From positions 558,001 through 622,000 of the forward strand of contig CM027381.1 in assembly GCA_015680905.1 (NCBI GenBank): a stretch of 64,000 nt of DNA, written 5' to 3'. The translations under genes and the position numbers were made by a program. The notes beneath the pieces were generated by a model. That model was not told where the DNA came from. It did not search any database and worked only from the letters and a program-made list of their open reading frames with translations. Source of the DNA: Coptis chinensis. Taxonomy: Eukaryota > Streptophyta > Magnoliopsida > Ranunculales > Ranunculaceae. Positions 12,229-26,380 of this stretch are shown one piece after another. Within the stretch, counting starts at the first letter, position 1. Each line of letters starts with the position of its first letter.

Positions 12229-12286
12229 TCCCAAATTCTTATCAATTTCGTTCCATTTTCTTAACACTTTTGAATTCAACTACATC

Positions 12287-12581
12287 ATGTCATCTGCATC
12301 GGTGAATTCAGTTGGTTCTTGTTTCTGTGGGGTTGAGACAAAAATAAGAACGTCAAATACACCGAAAAATCTAGGAAGAATTCATTGGGTGTAGATACTA
12401 TCCAAAAATGTGTGAATTCTTCACTTGGGAGGATGATCTGGAGAAAGAAAAGATCAAAGCACTTGAGACAGAAAATGAAAGACTGGAGAGCCAAGTTTCT
12501 GAGCTGAAGAAGGCGAATGAAATGAAGAAAATGGTCATTGTTATTCTTGTTTGTTTCATATGCTTTTATTTGTTTAAGTGA
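12287..12581 (+). pseudogene. GRF-type zinc-finger, coiled-coil, single-TM protein ORF of the MULE
   Basis: Starts at ATG 12287, just inside the left TIR. It encodes a GRF-type zinc finger (GSCFCGVETKIRTSNTPKN, then in another frame GCRYYP and CEFFTWED), a heptad-rich helix (ETENERLESQVSELKKANEM) and a C-terminal hydrophobic segment (MVIVILVCFICFYLFK) before TGA at 12579-12581. GRF fingers (CxC...C...C) are putative nucleic-acid binders; small GRF/coiled-coil/TM proteins are frequent in plant genomes. The C-x-C pair and the later Cys residues are visible. A one-base frameshift near 12372, at LGR(R)F, separates the two halves of the finger and leaves an early TAG. It points towards the transposase from the opposite end, like the second gene of a two-gene MULE. 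Role in transposition is unknown. Confidence 0.7.
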
Positions 12582-12829
12582 CTGTAATTGAGTTTTAGTC
12601 TAAAATATGGTAATGGAGTGTTGTAAGTGACTGTAATGGTGTTGTAAGTGACTGTAATGGTGTTGTAGTGGTGTTGTAGTGGAGTTTCATTAATGAAATG
12701 TTGTTGGAATTTGTATTCGAATACTTGCAATGAATGGATGAAATGTTCCTTGAATTTGTGAATAACTTTGTTCAGTTTAGTTGATTGTATTCGAGTCTCA
12801 TTGTTTACAGGTTTGGTAACGTGGTGGAT

Positions 12830-14298
12830 TGATAAGAGCCCAAAACTATAGTTTTAACCCTGTAACAGTCATACTTTTAGACCAATTATGTGAGTAATAA
12901 TTAAGAGTTAACACCGACGTGTTTTTATACATTCAGGGCTTCAAAGTCCATTATGTGCGAGAAATGTGCCACTTTAGAGATAAAGGAGCAAAGGTCGGTT
13001 ACTAAGGAGTTACGTGATTAAAGGCCAAGATTCAAGAAGACAAAGCCTTTCTAAAGCCCGGTCAAAGCTGAAAAGTCAAAGTCCACGCAAAAGTAAAGCT
13101 TGATTGCACAAAGTCAACAGAACTTTCGAAGACCATATCGTTGGACTCAGACCTCGGAATTGGGCCTACCTTATGTCAAAACGACCGGCTCGGAAAGAGC
13201 TTTCCAATGGTCCAAGCCTTGACCCAATCAGAGGAGCAGAAGTGGACGAAAAGTCTGTTGAAGCGAACTGCAGCTGAAGAGGCCTTTTGATTTCGAAGAA
13301 TTGGGTTTTGGGCCGATTCTCGGCCCAAAACATGGCTCCAAGCCCATGCTCGATTTTGGATCTGAGAGTATAAAAACCAAAGCTTCACTCTTTGTTAATA
13401 GTAAATAGTTAGACCTAGATTAGTTAGCCTCCATTAATTAGTTTTAGAACTTAGTTTAATTAATTTCAATTCATTGTATTAGATTAAACCTTTGAATCTT
13501 GTTCTTCATTTGATTAGATCAATAAAGTAGTATTTTTATCAATTTCGATTTTTGTCATTTCCATTTCTAGATCTAATTTCAATTCTTGTTCTTATTTCAT
13601 TTTAGTCATTAAATTAGATGTCATTGTTGTTTGATTAAGTAAATTTCAATTCTTTACATTTTGTTTAGTTTAGATTCAATGGGAAATGTTAGTTTGATGA
13701 ATCAAGGCTAAAACCTCCATTAGAGGGGTTGATAAAGCCTTGATGAAAACTTAGTTGTTAGTGTAGAATTGTTTGTAGATTCTATTCCACTCTAGAAGGT
13801 CGTGTTTAAGCCATGAGAATGGGTGGACGACCTCACATGCTAGTTAGTATTTGGTAGAAATGCCACCTAACACTAGGGATTAGAACTCGTAATTCTTGCC
13901 GTAAGAACGTAAGAATCGAGATACAACAATCTATGCTAGGTTATTAAGTTGGATTCGAGGTGGATTCAATTCCCCTCTAATCCTTTATCTAGATTCAAAA
14001 ACAATCATATTTCCATAGCATTCGTAGTTTAAATTAAAATAATCAATTTCATATTGCATCGTAGTATAATTCCCCCTCGTAAAACTCTCATTAGACTTAA
14101 GACCGACTAATTAGACTAGAAAACATTCCATGCTAGAGCACTAGGAGTGGAACGAATTTGTTACTCCACTCTATTTCGATAGAATTGAGAGTAGAAAATT
14201 TGATAAATCTTAGGCACGTTAAATTAGTTTTAGTTTTACTTACGTTTAGAGTTTCATCGCTTTATTCATTAGTAAAATTATCATTTTTACGTTTATCA
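12830..14298 (+). mobile_element. Solo LTR (Ty3/gypsy-like) nested in the MULE
   Basis: The 1,469 bp block begins TGATAAGAGC and ends TTATCA (termini TGATAA/TTATCA). It is flanked on both sides by the 5 bp duplication TGGAT (12825-12829 and 14299-14303). A TATA box (TATAAAAA) is at 13369. No internal element sequence is present, so the two LTRs of a former element recombined. It resembles the Athila-type LTR at 2987-4506 in opening and length. Orientation is inferred from the TATA box. Confidence 0.85.
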
Positions 14299-14698
14299 TG
14301 GATTCAAATGTCTCTGTTCTCTGTAAGGAAGAAATTTGAGTTGTACATTATTACATTGAGACTGTGCTGTTTAGATGTTGTGACAATGTTACTTGGTTTT
14401 GGAAGACCAACAAATGGCAATGCACTTCCTTGATGATGATAAATACATACTTGGGCATGAATACTATCAGTTCTTGTTTAATATTTGTATGATTTCATGA
14501 CTACTCTATATATGTTTTTGGATTTTGAAGGATTCCTTTTTTGAATAAACCTTTTTGCATACATCGTTTTGTATTTGGGTCACTTCTTGTTTATGTCCAT
14601 TCGTTAGATTGGAAACTCACATCCTTGCATGCAACTCAATCTCCTTTGACATTTCGATCTGTAGTACTTTCTAGTTGTTTAGAGAAAGGTTGAATATG

Positions 14699-14790
14699 TG
14701 ATCATCTTAACAAAGACTAGCTAGGTGATAGGTTGCAAATTTAGGCTCATCTTAACAAAGACTAGCTAGGTGATCATCTTAACAAAGACT
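14699..14790 (+). repeat. Short direct repeats inside the MULE
   Basis: CATCTTAACAAAGACT occurs three times, twice followed by AGCTAGGTGAT, within about 90 bp. Confidence 0.7.
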
Positions 14791-15058
14791 TCAAAAAAAT
14801 TTATTGGAACTTTCAAACCTTGAAGATGCCTAAAATTTCTTACTTGTCTAACTATAGCTTTACCATAATATTCCTTATGTCTAATTCTGTGCTTGTGATG
14901 GAAATGAGAAAGGTAAAGCTTATTTAGAGTGCAATTGCAAGCGAAGTAATTGTGTTAAAGAGTCAAACTTGAAAATGCAACCTGTCAGAAAATGCAACCT
15001 GTCAAAAAATGCAAATATCTTACCTGTATAAACCTATCAGCCACTATTATCAACCTGT

Positions 15059-15215
15059 CAGAAAATTGGCAAAAGCACACAAGCTCTTTGCATTAAAAAA
15101 AATTTTGGCAAAAGCACACAAACTCTTTGCATTAATAAAAAAATTGGTAAAAGCACACAAACTCTTTGCATTAATAAAAAATTGGCAAAAGCACACAAGC
15201 TCTTTGCTAGATTAT
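15059..15215 (+). repeat. Four-copy minisatellite inside the MULE
   Basis: Four tandem copies of ~36-45 bp containing TTGGCAAAAGCACACAAGCT followed by CTTTGCATTAA. The unit is nearly in frame, so it creates an apparent repetitive peptide (KAHKLFALIKK) that should not be taken as a gene. It lies downstream of the transposase stop. Confidence 0.8.
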
Positions 15216-15349
15216 ATAGCCATCTGATAACACATTTTGCATTAATCAAACATGGTTCATACATTGTCTTAGACCAACAAACATATCCAAAAACATAAGT
15301 AAAAAACAAAACAAACCCCAAAACATAAGAAATAAATCCAACGTTATGT

Positions 15350-18123
15350 CTATCCCTTCTTGTTAGCCATGGCACACAAGCTCTTCTTCCCTACAGTAGT
15401 TTGTGATCTTGTACTCTTGGAAGGGCTACCAACACTAGATGACTGTGTTCCTAATGTTGCTCCATCTTTCAAAACTGCGGCAACCTGAGATGGGCTGGAA
15501 GCACTTGATGATTGTGTGCCTAACGGTGCTGCACTGCTAGCATTTGTAGATGTCTGCAAATCAGTGCCTTTCTTAGGTGGTTTCCTCTTTTTTGGCACCA
15601 TACTTGGGTCATACATACCTGGCTCATACCATTTGCCCCTTTTCTGCCTCACAAGCTGCACAAAAGAAGAATATAATTTCCAAATTAAATCCAACTACAT
15701 ATTTCACAAAATAACTCTTTTACACTTGTATATCAAAACTTATATGATACCTTCACAAAAGTCCTCCCAGTTATTTCGGATGTATGCACTCCAAATCCAA
15801 TAGGTGCCTTTTCTTAATTTTTCTTTGTTGAACAGGTACATTGGCTGGTACATCATTGCTCGGCACTTCATTGGCTGGTAGACTGGCTGGTACATCATTA
15901 TTGCTTGGTATTGCATTCTCTACGTCAGTGACCTAAAATTATACGAGCACAAATTAAATTAGACAATTTATTGTTATATATACATCAAATAAACAAAATA
16001 GACATACTTACTGGTTCTACAAGTGGTTCAGCAAGTGGTTCTTTACACCCTGCTTTGTTATGCCCATACTCCTTACAATTGGAGCATCGCATTTGCTTTC
16101 CTCTCCTTGATAGTTTTCTTGACTTGTCCAAATCTTCATGTGGATCCTTCCTCCTATTCCTTGCTGGTCTTCCAGGCATTCTTATCTTTTTTGGAGGTAA
16201 TAACTTAGGGAATTGTGTTTTTTCCCATGCACACAAAGGAAGCATGAACTCTTCATAAGCCTTGGACACCAAATCAGCTGTATACCATGATGCCACATAG
16301 CTGTCAAGATTCTCTTTTCTACAAAAAATGGTTGATATTGCATGAGCACATGGAATGCCATTTAAGTCCCACCTTCTGCAAGAACAAGACCTCTTTCATG
16401 TGTCAACAACATACGAATCATCATAGTTTGGCTTTCTTATTTCAAACATATTACCCCCAGAATAAATACTAGTCCACTTTCTACTCTCCAATTTGTTCTC
16501 TTTTAAAAGTTTCCTAATTCTTGGTGCCAACTTGTTAGTCCATCTCTGAATTTCCGTGTTCTTCTTTTGTATCTTGGTCATCAAATAAATTCTAATGTCC
16601 TCCAACATATGAATGATTGGTTTCCTTATTGCTTCAATGATTTGGCCATTAAAGCATTCACTCATGTTGTTCTTTACTGCATCACAGCTAGACGTGTTAA
16701 GGAGATATGCTCTACACCATTGCTTTGGGTTTTGCTTCTTTCACAAGTAATCTTCAACATCTTTCGAAGCAGCCTTAATTTCAGTCATTACACTTTCAAA
16801 TTCTTCTTCAGTAGGACTCTTAATAGCTTTCCAAAACAATGCCCTCAACAAAGTACCGCTAAAGGTCTTCCTAAAGTTCGCATATATATACCTTGCACAG
16901 CACCTGTGTTTTGCCAAAGGCAATAGCATATCCACTGCAGCTATGAGACTCTTCTGTTGGTCTGAGATCAGAGTCCACCCAAGCCCATCTACCTCCCTAA
17001 TGTCCTGAAGCAGCAATTCCATAAACCAAACCCAAGATTTTGTGTTCTCACCTTCAACCACAGCCCATGCAATTGGGTACATTTGATTATTCCCATCTTT
17101 ACCCACAGCTGTCAACAGTTCACCTTTGATATAACCCTTCAAAAAGCATCCATCAAGCCTAACCACAAGTCTACAACTTTTCTTCCAACTTTTTTTCAAA
17201 GCATCAATACAAACATACATTCTTTGGAAAATATGGGGATTTTCACAATGAATTTTAACAGTACTCCCTGGATTTCTGCGCAATATCTCATGAGCATAGT
17301 CCCAAAGCTTGGCATAGTGCTTAACCATCACTGAGTCGATCTCCCCCAATGCCATCCTCCTAGCTCTAGAACACTTACTCATTAAAACGATTGTTGCGTA
17401 CGTGTTCAACACATTTTGCTTAAAGTCAGCCAACTTCCACTTTGGATTGTTAAGTATATCCTGACTATATTTCCTTGCAAGCCATCTAGAATTACAAACT
17501 TTTGCATTGAAATCTCTGACACATGTGTGCACACCCTTATAGGACTTTATCTGATAGCTATTCTCACATTGCATAGGACTGGCATGCAATCTCCTGTTAC
17601 ATCCATCAGCACACTTAGCTGTTAATCTCCTACTTTCATTTTTCTTAAAGAATATAGGATGGCCATTTGCAACTCCATAGTCCCAGAGACAGATCTTCAA
17701 CTCATCTCTACTAGAAAACCTCATCCCCAAAACAGGTTCAATCAATTTCATATCTATATTTGAATCAAACACAGGCCAACTAGCTTTCTTTCTCTTAATG
17801 CACACCCCATCACCATCATCATTAGTCTCCACAGGGCTATCATAGTCATCTGAGTCTCTATAATCACTATCTTCAAAGTCACCAGTGTTGTTACCTTCCA
17901 AAACTTCTTCCTCTTCACCAACACCACCACTAGCACCTTCACCAACATCACTAACATCTTCACCAACACCACCACTAATACCTTCACCTTCACCAACACC
18001 ACCACCACTAACACCTTCACCAGGACTGACTCTCTTCTTATCTTTAGCATTCCTCAGTTCAATAAGTTTCTTCCTCACCTCAATTAGTTCATCATCATCA
18101 CTGACATGGTCTAAGCTAGCCAC
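15350..18123 (-). pseudogene. MuDR-type MULE transposase, two in-frame stop codons
   Basis: The frame from ATG 18123 continues through to 15985 with only two interruptions, TGA at 16743-16741 and TGA at 16398-16396. In order it encodes an acidic, Gly-rich N-terminus (~residues 30-105), the MuDR DNA-binding region (VLGMRFSSRDELK ... CNRRLHA), and the MULE transposase core with RLDGCFLKGYIKGELLTAVG, GWTLISDQQKSLI and HRCCARYIYANFRK. After the first stop come MSECFNGQIIEAIRKPI and the SWIM finger CSCRRWDLNGIPCAHA, then a CCHC knuckle (CSNCKEYGHNKAGC). The frame then meets a good donor (CCAGTAAGT, ~16007). One or two probable 3' exons follow: 15930-15760 (VENAIPSNNDVPA) and 15694-15350 (GKWYEPGMYDPSMVPKKRK, Ser-rich tail ending ANKKG). 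Apart from the two TGAs the frame is preserved, so inactivation looks fairly recent. Confidence 0.88.
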
Positions 18124-18443
18124 ATCACTATCATCTCATTAACATCGTTATCTTTCAGAATCATTCTCAAACCTTCTTCAAGACATAAACCAGGACTGTT
18201 ATAGTATAACTTACAACTGTTGACATTATACCCCCAGTCATTTTACCATTTCCTTCAAAGTGAAGACATTCAAACTACTTGGAAAATTTTCATAATCGCT
18301 TTTCACATTCCTCCCAATATACTATAAGCTAGGACTACTCTCAAACCGATCCCCATAGTATATCTGTAAAAGGTAGAATTTCACCATGGAACTAGGGTTT
18401 TTAATTTGTGGGTTTAGGTGTTCATAGTCAATTTTGGATTTTG

Positions 18444-18850
18444 GATTTTGATTGAACTATGGTTTGGAATTTGAGATAGGGTTTGGAGTTGGAGAAGAGA
18501 AGAGTTCGTCTGAAGCTATTGGTTATTGGGCTGAACTTGGTTTTAATTTTGTGGGCATGGGAATTTTGACTTGAGAAATGAGAAGTAGGGTTTCAATTTG
18601 GGGATTTTGACTTGACTAATCTGAGTTGGCATTGACTATCCAACTCATCAAGGGGCACGCACCACTCCAGAAAAATTCAATATGACATCATCTACATAAT
18701 GAAATACATCATATCTTACTAACGGTAGCAACCCAACTAACAGCTGCGTTTGGCATTAGCAAGTTGATGGTTTTTTTCGCTTAGAAAAAAGTTTAAGGGG
18801 GTAAGTGGTTATCGGGGGCAAAGTACAGGGGTGACTTTTGCCAAAAATCC
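18444..18850 (-). repeat. Right terminal inverted repeat of the MULE
   Basis: About 407 bp, the inverted partner of 11818-12228. Read on the - strand it opens GGATTTTTGGCAAAAGTCAC. Scattered substitutions and small length differences against the left TIR indicate an old insertion. It ends about 320 bp upstream of the transposase ATG and so probably holds its promoter. Confidence 0.88.
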
Positions 18851-19297
18851 CAATTAGTTATGTGGTAGTGGAGCTTTTCTAATCTCAGGGGTGCGACCGC
18901 CCACACATGCACCCCCATATATCCATCTATGATGCTAGTTATAAGTGCATGAACTAATTGATAATATACATAGTTCTAAATGTCCATCAGTTCAATATTT
19001 CGTTTTTCTACCAACAAAACAGGCCAGTTTCATATTAAGGTGAGAATGCAATAATTTGATTCCTCGAAAATCCCACTAAATAAGTGACAAGAACAAAATT
19101 ACAATCATTTTGAGTGCTTAGCAGATGAAGCTTGGATTATATATATGGTACTACACAACAACAGAGGTGCCGAAATGGATCCGCATACGAAAAGTAGAGA
19201 AATCTACAAGGATGATGAATTCAACAAAAAACTATAACATGTGCGCAGAAACTCTAGGTATAGCTGGTACAGACGGGAGGAAAGTGTTTATCATAGC
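18851..19297. other. Intergenic, between MULE and GapA
   Basis: No gene seen. The right part must include the 3' UTR and polyadenylation region of GapA, which ends at 19298 on the - strand. Confidence 0.5.
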
Positions 19298-21931
<2,634 letters not shown>

Positions 21932-22307
21932 GTTTGAATGAGGAGAGGAGCAAAATGGATGGATAGTTTTATGATATGATGGTGAGAAAACGTTGGCTCA
22001 AGAGAATGAAGGAGAGGATGAGATTTTGGATATCCTATCCATGCAACGAATGGCTATGGTTGGGTTGGGTTGGGTTTTGAAAACTCTCTTCCATGCACCA
22101 AAAGCCTCACATCAGCTCTCGTATAGCTTGCCCTACTACTACTATACCACCACTCAAAACTCACCTTAAATCCGTCTCACTTGTTTTTACAAAACATCAA
22201 AAATGCTGCAAAGAGACTCTTAGTTGGCTTGGGCCTTCGGTCGTGATGAAATGGATCTTATTCATGACGGGCTTAGCATAACGTGGGTCCATTTTGTTAA
22301 TATATAG

Positions 22308-22817
<510 letters not shown>

Positions 22818-23324
22818 AGCATCTTTGTTTGGTAAAGGAATTTCATCTTAGTTTTGATAATACTTTCTCAGGCATAGTTTAGAATATTTTTCCGTTTTTG
22901 TGTTCATGGAACTGAAGATACTAGTAATCCATGAACTTCGTTGTAGACTGCTGCCAATTCTATAGTACAAGTAGTTTTATGTTTCTTTGGTAAGTAGAGC
23001 TTGGTGTTAATTATTTACTTTTCCTTGAGCTGTTGTGCATTTTACTAGTTATGACATTGTTGTGGGAATCCAACCATCATCAAACCTACACTAAGTAGAG
23101 ATTTTAGTGATTTGATGTATGAGGAGTTGTAGGAGTCTGACAAGAACTGTATCATGACAGTCCAACCGGATTGTTGAATTGGTGTGTGTTTTAAGTTTTT
23201 AACATTCCAAGGACTTTCTTTGTCTTGTTTAATTGGTAAGTAGTAGGTACTAGGTAATAGCCTCTGCAAGAGACCCTATCAAAGAAACTTTGCGACCATT
23301 TTAAAAGTTTTAGGTGTCTTTGTG
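22818..23324. other. 3' flank of the RPL21 remnant up to the Tat-element insertion
   Basis: No further coding signal. The beginning may be the former 3' UTR. The last five bases (23325-23329, ATAGG) are the left target-site duplication of the Tat-lineage element. Confidence 0.5.
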
Positions 23325-23329
23325 ATAGG

Positions 23330-23876
23330 TGTAGGGGAATAATATCCTCATTAAGGAATATTGCACACGCGCGAAGCATAAGCGAACTCAGGACATCGAC
23401 CTCCAAGACCGATTTGTGAGCAGTTCTCTTCATGTAGGTGGTACGCTTAAGCTTGTTTGAGAATATCTCAAGACGAATAAACGACTGGAGACAGAACGCT
23501 TTAGATAAAAACACCACCTCTAATCCAGATGTAATCATTACCAAAATCTTACCTGTATTTCCCATCACCGGGGAATATGGACTACCACACCAACTCCCAA
23601 TCATCACACAATTTCTACCAAAACCAACCTAACACACATTCATAATCTCCACCCTACATATGTACAAGAGAGTACACGTGTCTCAAGGATCAACACTCCC
23701 TTATGCCTATAAATATTACCTACATGAACTACATGAGACCTGATTCTTCTCTCCCCTCAGAATCAAGAGAGGATACGTAGGCAGCTCGCTCATCAGCGAA
23801 CTCGGTCTCTCCAAAACCCAAACCCATCCTCCTTTATTTTGTTGTATGTAAAGAAAAACCAAAACTCACCTTTACA
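23330..23876 (+). repeat. 5' LTR of the Tat-lineage element
   Basis: 547 bp, TG...CA. Contains TATAAATA at 23708-23715 (promoter), and a downstream TTCTCTCCCCTCAGAATCAAG stretch probably near the transcription start. Followed directly by the primer-binding site. Confidence 0.93.
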
Positions 23877-23877
23877 T

Positions 23878-23892
23878 TGGCGCCGTTTGTGG
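23878..23892 (+). other. Primer-binding site of the Tat-lineage element
   Basis: TGGCGCCGTTTGTGG, one base after the LTR. It begins with TGG, complementary to the CCA end of a tRNA. The TGGCGCCGTT core is common in Athila/Tat elements. Confidence 0.75.
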
Positions 23893-24169
23893 TCTCGATT
23901 ACTTGAGAAACCACTTTCACACAACTCAAAAACCAACGATTCTCAAGCCCACGAAGCATGGCAAGCCTCGAAGCTTAAGTTCAAAATCTCGCAAACCAGC
24001 TGGGATTAACAAGCAAGAAAATGCCGCTTTACGAGCACAAGTAGATGCTTACCAACAACAACCAAACCGGTAACGTCGCCGAGAGCGGCATCAACGGTTA
24101 ATCAATGATTAACGAATTATCGCATAAAGGATCGGCCGAGTCGCAAGAAGAAATGATGCAACCCAGATT

Positions 24170-25512
24170 GTTCAAAAATGCTCAAGACATACCGCGTGTC
24201 TCCGTTCGGTGCCGAGGTACTCAATAAACCCTCTCCTCAAGATTTTGTCCGACCCACGTTTCTTAATGTGACGATGGCGACATGCCCCCACAATCGCGAC
24301 GTGGCTCGCTACATTCAAAGTCCGGCTCTCAGTTCGAAGTTTGATCACCTTCACTGTCGATTATTTCCGGCCGGTCACCGAGGATGGCGACTTTCGATTA
24401 GTTCTTTTCACTTGAGTCCGATTCTATCAAAACCTTTTAACGGCTTATTGACCGTTTTGCTAGTCAATATCGTGCACAATGCGGAAAAGAAAGCGACTCT
24501 TGACTCATTGTTTTGGCTATCATTCGAGGGGAAAATGAAACCATTCGCCAATTCTTAGGCCGGTTCAAAGCCGAGGCATATGTATGGAAAGCGGCCCGAA
24601 AGAGTCTTTTGCCACATTGGCATTTTCTAACTGCCGAGTGCGCGTATCGACCTCTCCAGATCATTGATAAAAGAACGCCCAGAAACGTTGTCCGAACTAT
24701 ACGCTCGAGTAGACAAGTATATTAAATTGCAAGAAAGTTTGAAGCTCCATGGCTTAGCCGAGGACCAGGAGGTCGCAGCGATCTCTGATCACACCCCACG
24801 TGCCAAAAAATGATCCAGGTCGCTTGCACCAAAGGCAGGTAACCGACCGGACAACAGCAGAGAGTTCGCTATCTTGACACGCTCCCCCAGTTACATACTG
24901 GACAAGATCCAGCGAGCCTCATATTTCCGACCAGATGTGAGGCAACCAATAGATCGACCTGACAAGCCCTATTGCGCCTTCCACAAAGCAAAATGCCATG
25001 AGACCAATGCGTGCTGGGGGCTTAAGCACTATCTCCAAGACCTCGTGGAAGCTGGTCATATAAAACAAGACACCAACATTCCTGACGGAGACTTGCGCCA
25101 TAAACTTATGGCTCGCCCGAGCACGCTGATCGATCTCCACTTCGTCATAACCACCAAGAGGTTCAAGCTCGCCCGCCAAAGCAGCGAGGGCGTCCCAAAG
25201 ACCGTTCTTTGCCACGGCGAAGACAAAGACTCGTCGGATCGCGACAATGCTAGAACCATTCATATGATTACTTTCCCGGATGATTCGTCAGAACTTCCTC
25301 CGGAGAGAAAAGACGTCGTGTCGGTAGCTCTTGAGGAAGTGTATCATTTCTCTTCCACAAACACATGCCCTTGGCTTCAGTCGCAACACGGAGATATCAC
25401 TTTCCACGAGGGGCCGACCTCAACAAGGTATGCCCTTCATGGCAACGACGACTTGTCGTCCATGTCAAAATTAGCGACCGATACCAAGCGTCTGATCGAC
25501 CACAGGAGTTAG
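24170..25512 (+). pseudogene. Tat-lineage gag remnant
   Basis: The capsid/nucleocapsid polyprotein is recognisable only in pieces. 24178-24540 gives the capsid region (KPSPQDFVRPTFLNVTMAT, with a frame change after ARYIQSPALSSKFD). 24513-24725 gives the IRGENETIRQFLGRFKAEA helix typical of this gag family. After frameshifts around 24720-24870, 24874-25512 encodes the nucleocapsid part. It has a zinc-knuckle-like CAFHKAKCHETNAC (C-x2-H-x4-H-x4-C) followed by LKHYLQDLVEAGHIKQ. The later part of this frame leads into the protease. At least three frame changes make it non-functional. Confidence 0.75.
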
Positions 25513-26305
25513 ATGCGACATTTTGTTCTACCACACCATTCAAGAGATGAGCTTACCCAAATCAGTCCTCATAGATCCAATTGCCCCCCTTTACGGGTTC
25601 AATGGCTCCAGGGCCGACCCCGTCGGTGACATCATACTCCCAGTATCGGTAGAGTCTAGAGAAGACAAAGTCAGCTTCAATACACCCTTCAGCGTTCTAG
25701 ACATCAAGTCGTCATACAATGCCATACTAGGACGGCGTTGGATCCATCAAATGCAAGCTATACCGTCAACATTACATCAAGTTCTCCGTTTTCCAGGTCC
25801 TAGAGGAATGATGGAACTTCGCAGCAATCAGCTCGAAGCGCATCATTGTAATCAAATCCTATCAGCAAGTAAGACCGCCAGTGTACCAATCCACACAAAG
25901 CACAAGCCTACTAGTTATACAATGGCGAACGACTTAGTTGCCGGAGTCAAAGTCCAAGCTACACCGCGAACACCGGGCTTTGCAAGAAGAAGACCTTCTC
26001 TCCCGTTCGGGGCGCCAAGAATCGCTCCAATGAGTCATTACTTCACCCGGCCCAAGACCTCGGGCGTCAATCCCGGTATCCGTCGTTCCATCGATCAAAG
26101 CCCCAGAGGTCGCATCAGATGTTGTCGTGCCACCATTTACGACCTTGGAAGTCGCACCATCAAGTATCATGCAACCAGCCCCGGTTCCAGAGATCACGCC
26201 TACCCCTGTTGTTATGACAACAGAGGCCACCCCAACCCCTGTTGTCGTCGCCACAGAGGTCGCTCCAACCTCAGCTGCCAATCACACCGTCTCTCAGAGC
26301 GATAA
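25380..26305 (+). pseudogene. Tat-lineage aspartic protease remnant
   Basis: The retroviral-type protease is split between frames. DITFHEG and RLIDHRS (to 25510) correspond to the strand leading into the active-site DTG/DNGS; here the motif reads DHRS, so the catalytic triad is degraded. After a stop and a frame change, 25523 onwards encodes FYHTIQEMSLPKSVL, PLYGFNGSRADPVGDIILPV and SSYNAILGRRWIHQMQAIPS, then TLHQVLRFPG, the flap and C-terminal part. The rest of the open frame to 26305 is low-complexity linker. An alternative frame there gives a Pro/Thr/Val repeat (PTPVVVATE). Confidence 0.75.
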
Positions 26306-26380
26306 AGCATTCCAGAGATCAAATCGCCAAAAGACACATCACCATCAGACGCAGCACCCCCAGCTGCAGAAAAAGAGCGT

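Larger units (their letters stand above)
11818..18850 (-). mobile_element. Mutator-like element (MULE) with long terminal inverted repeats
   Basis: The ends are ~410 bp inverted repeats, both starting GGATTTTTGGCAAAAGTCAC when read inward. Between them are a MuDR-type transposase on the - strand (15350-18123) and a GRF-zinc-finger ORF on the + strand (12287-12581). The 7.0 kb total includes a 1.47 kb solo LTR inserted later (12830-14298). Long TIRs plus a MuDR-type transposase with a SWIM zinc finger define a Mutator superfamily element. MULEs normally make a 9 bp target duplication, but the 9 bp flanks read AGATTTTTA and CAATTAGTT and do not match, so an end has eroded or rearranged. Both genes carry disabling changes, so this copy is probably not autonomous now. 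Confidence 0.88.

Noticed and set aside
15009-15227. Frame encoding KAHKLFALIKK repeats
   Set aside because: Direct translation of a minisatellite with no start context or family; both strands are open for the same reason.
17885-18142. + strand Pro/Ser/Thr-rich frame
   Set aside because: It is the mirror of the Gly/Glu/Val-rich N-terminus of the MULE transposase on the - strand (GGTGTTGGTGAAGG-type repeats).
22197-22307. Possible first exon of RPL21
   Set aside because: No sequence resembling the MPAGHG... start; only an ordinary intron-like end (TATATAG).
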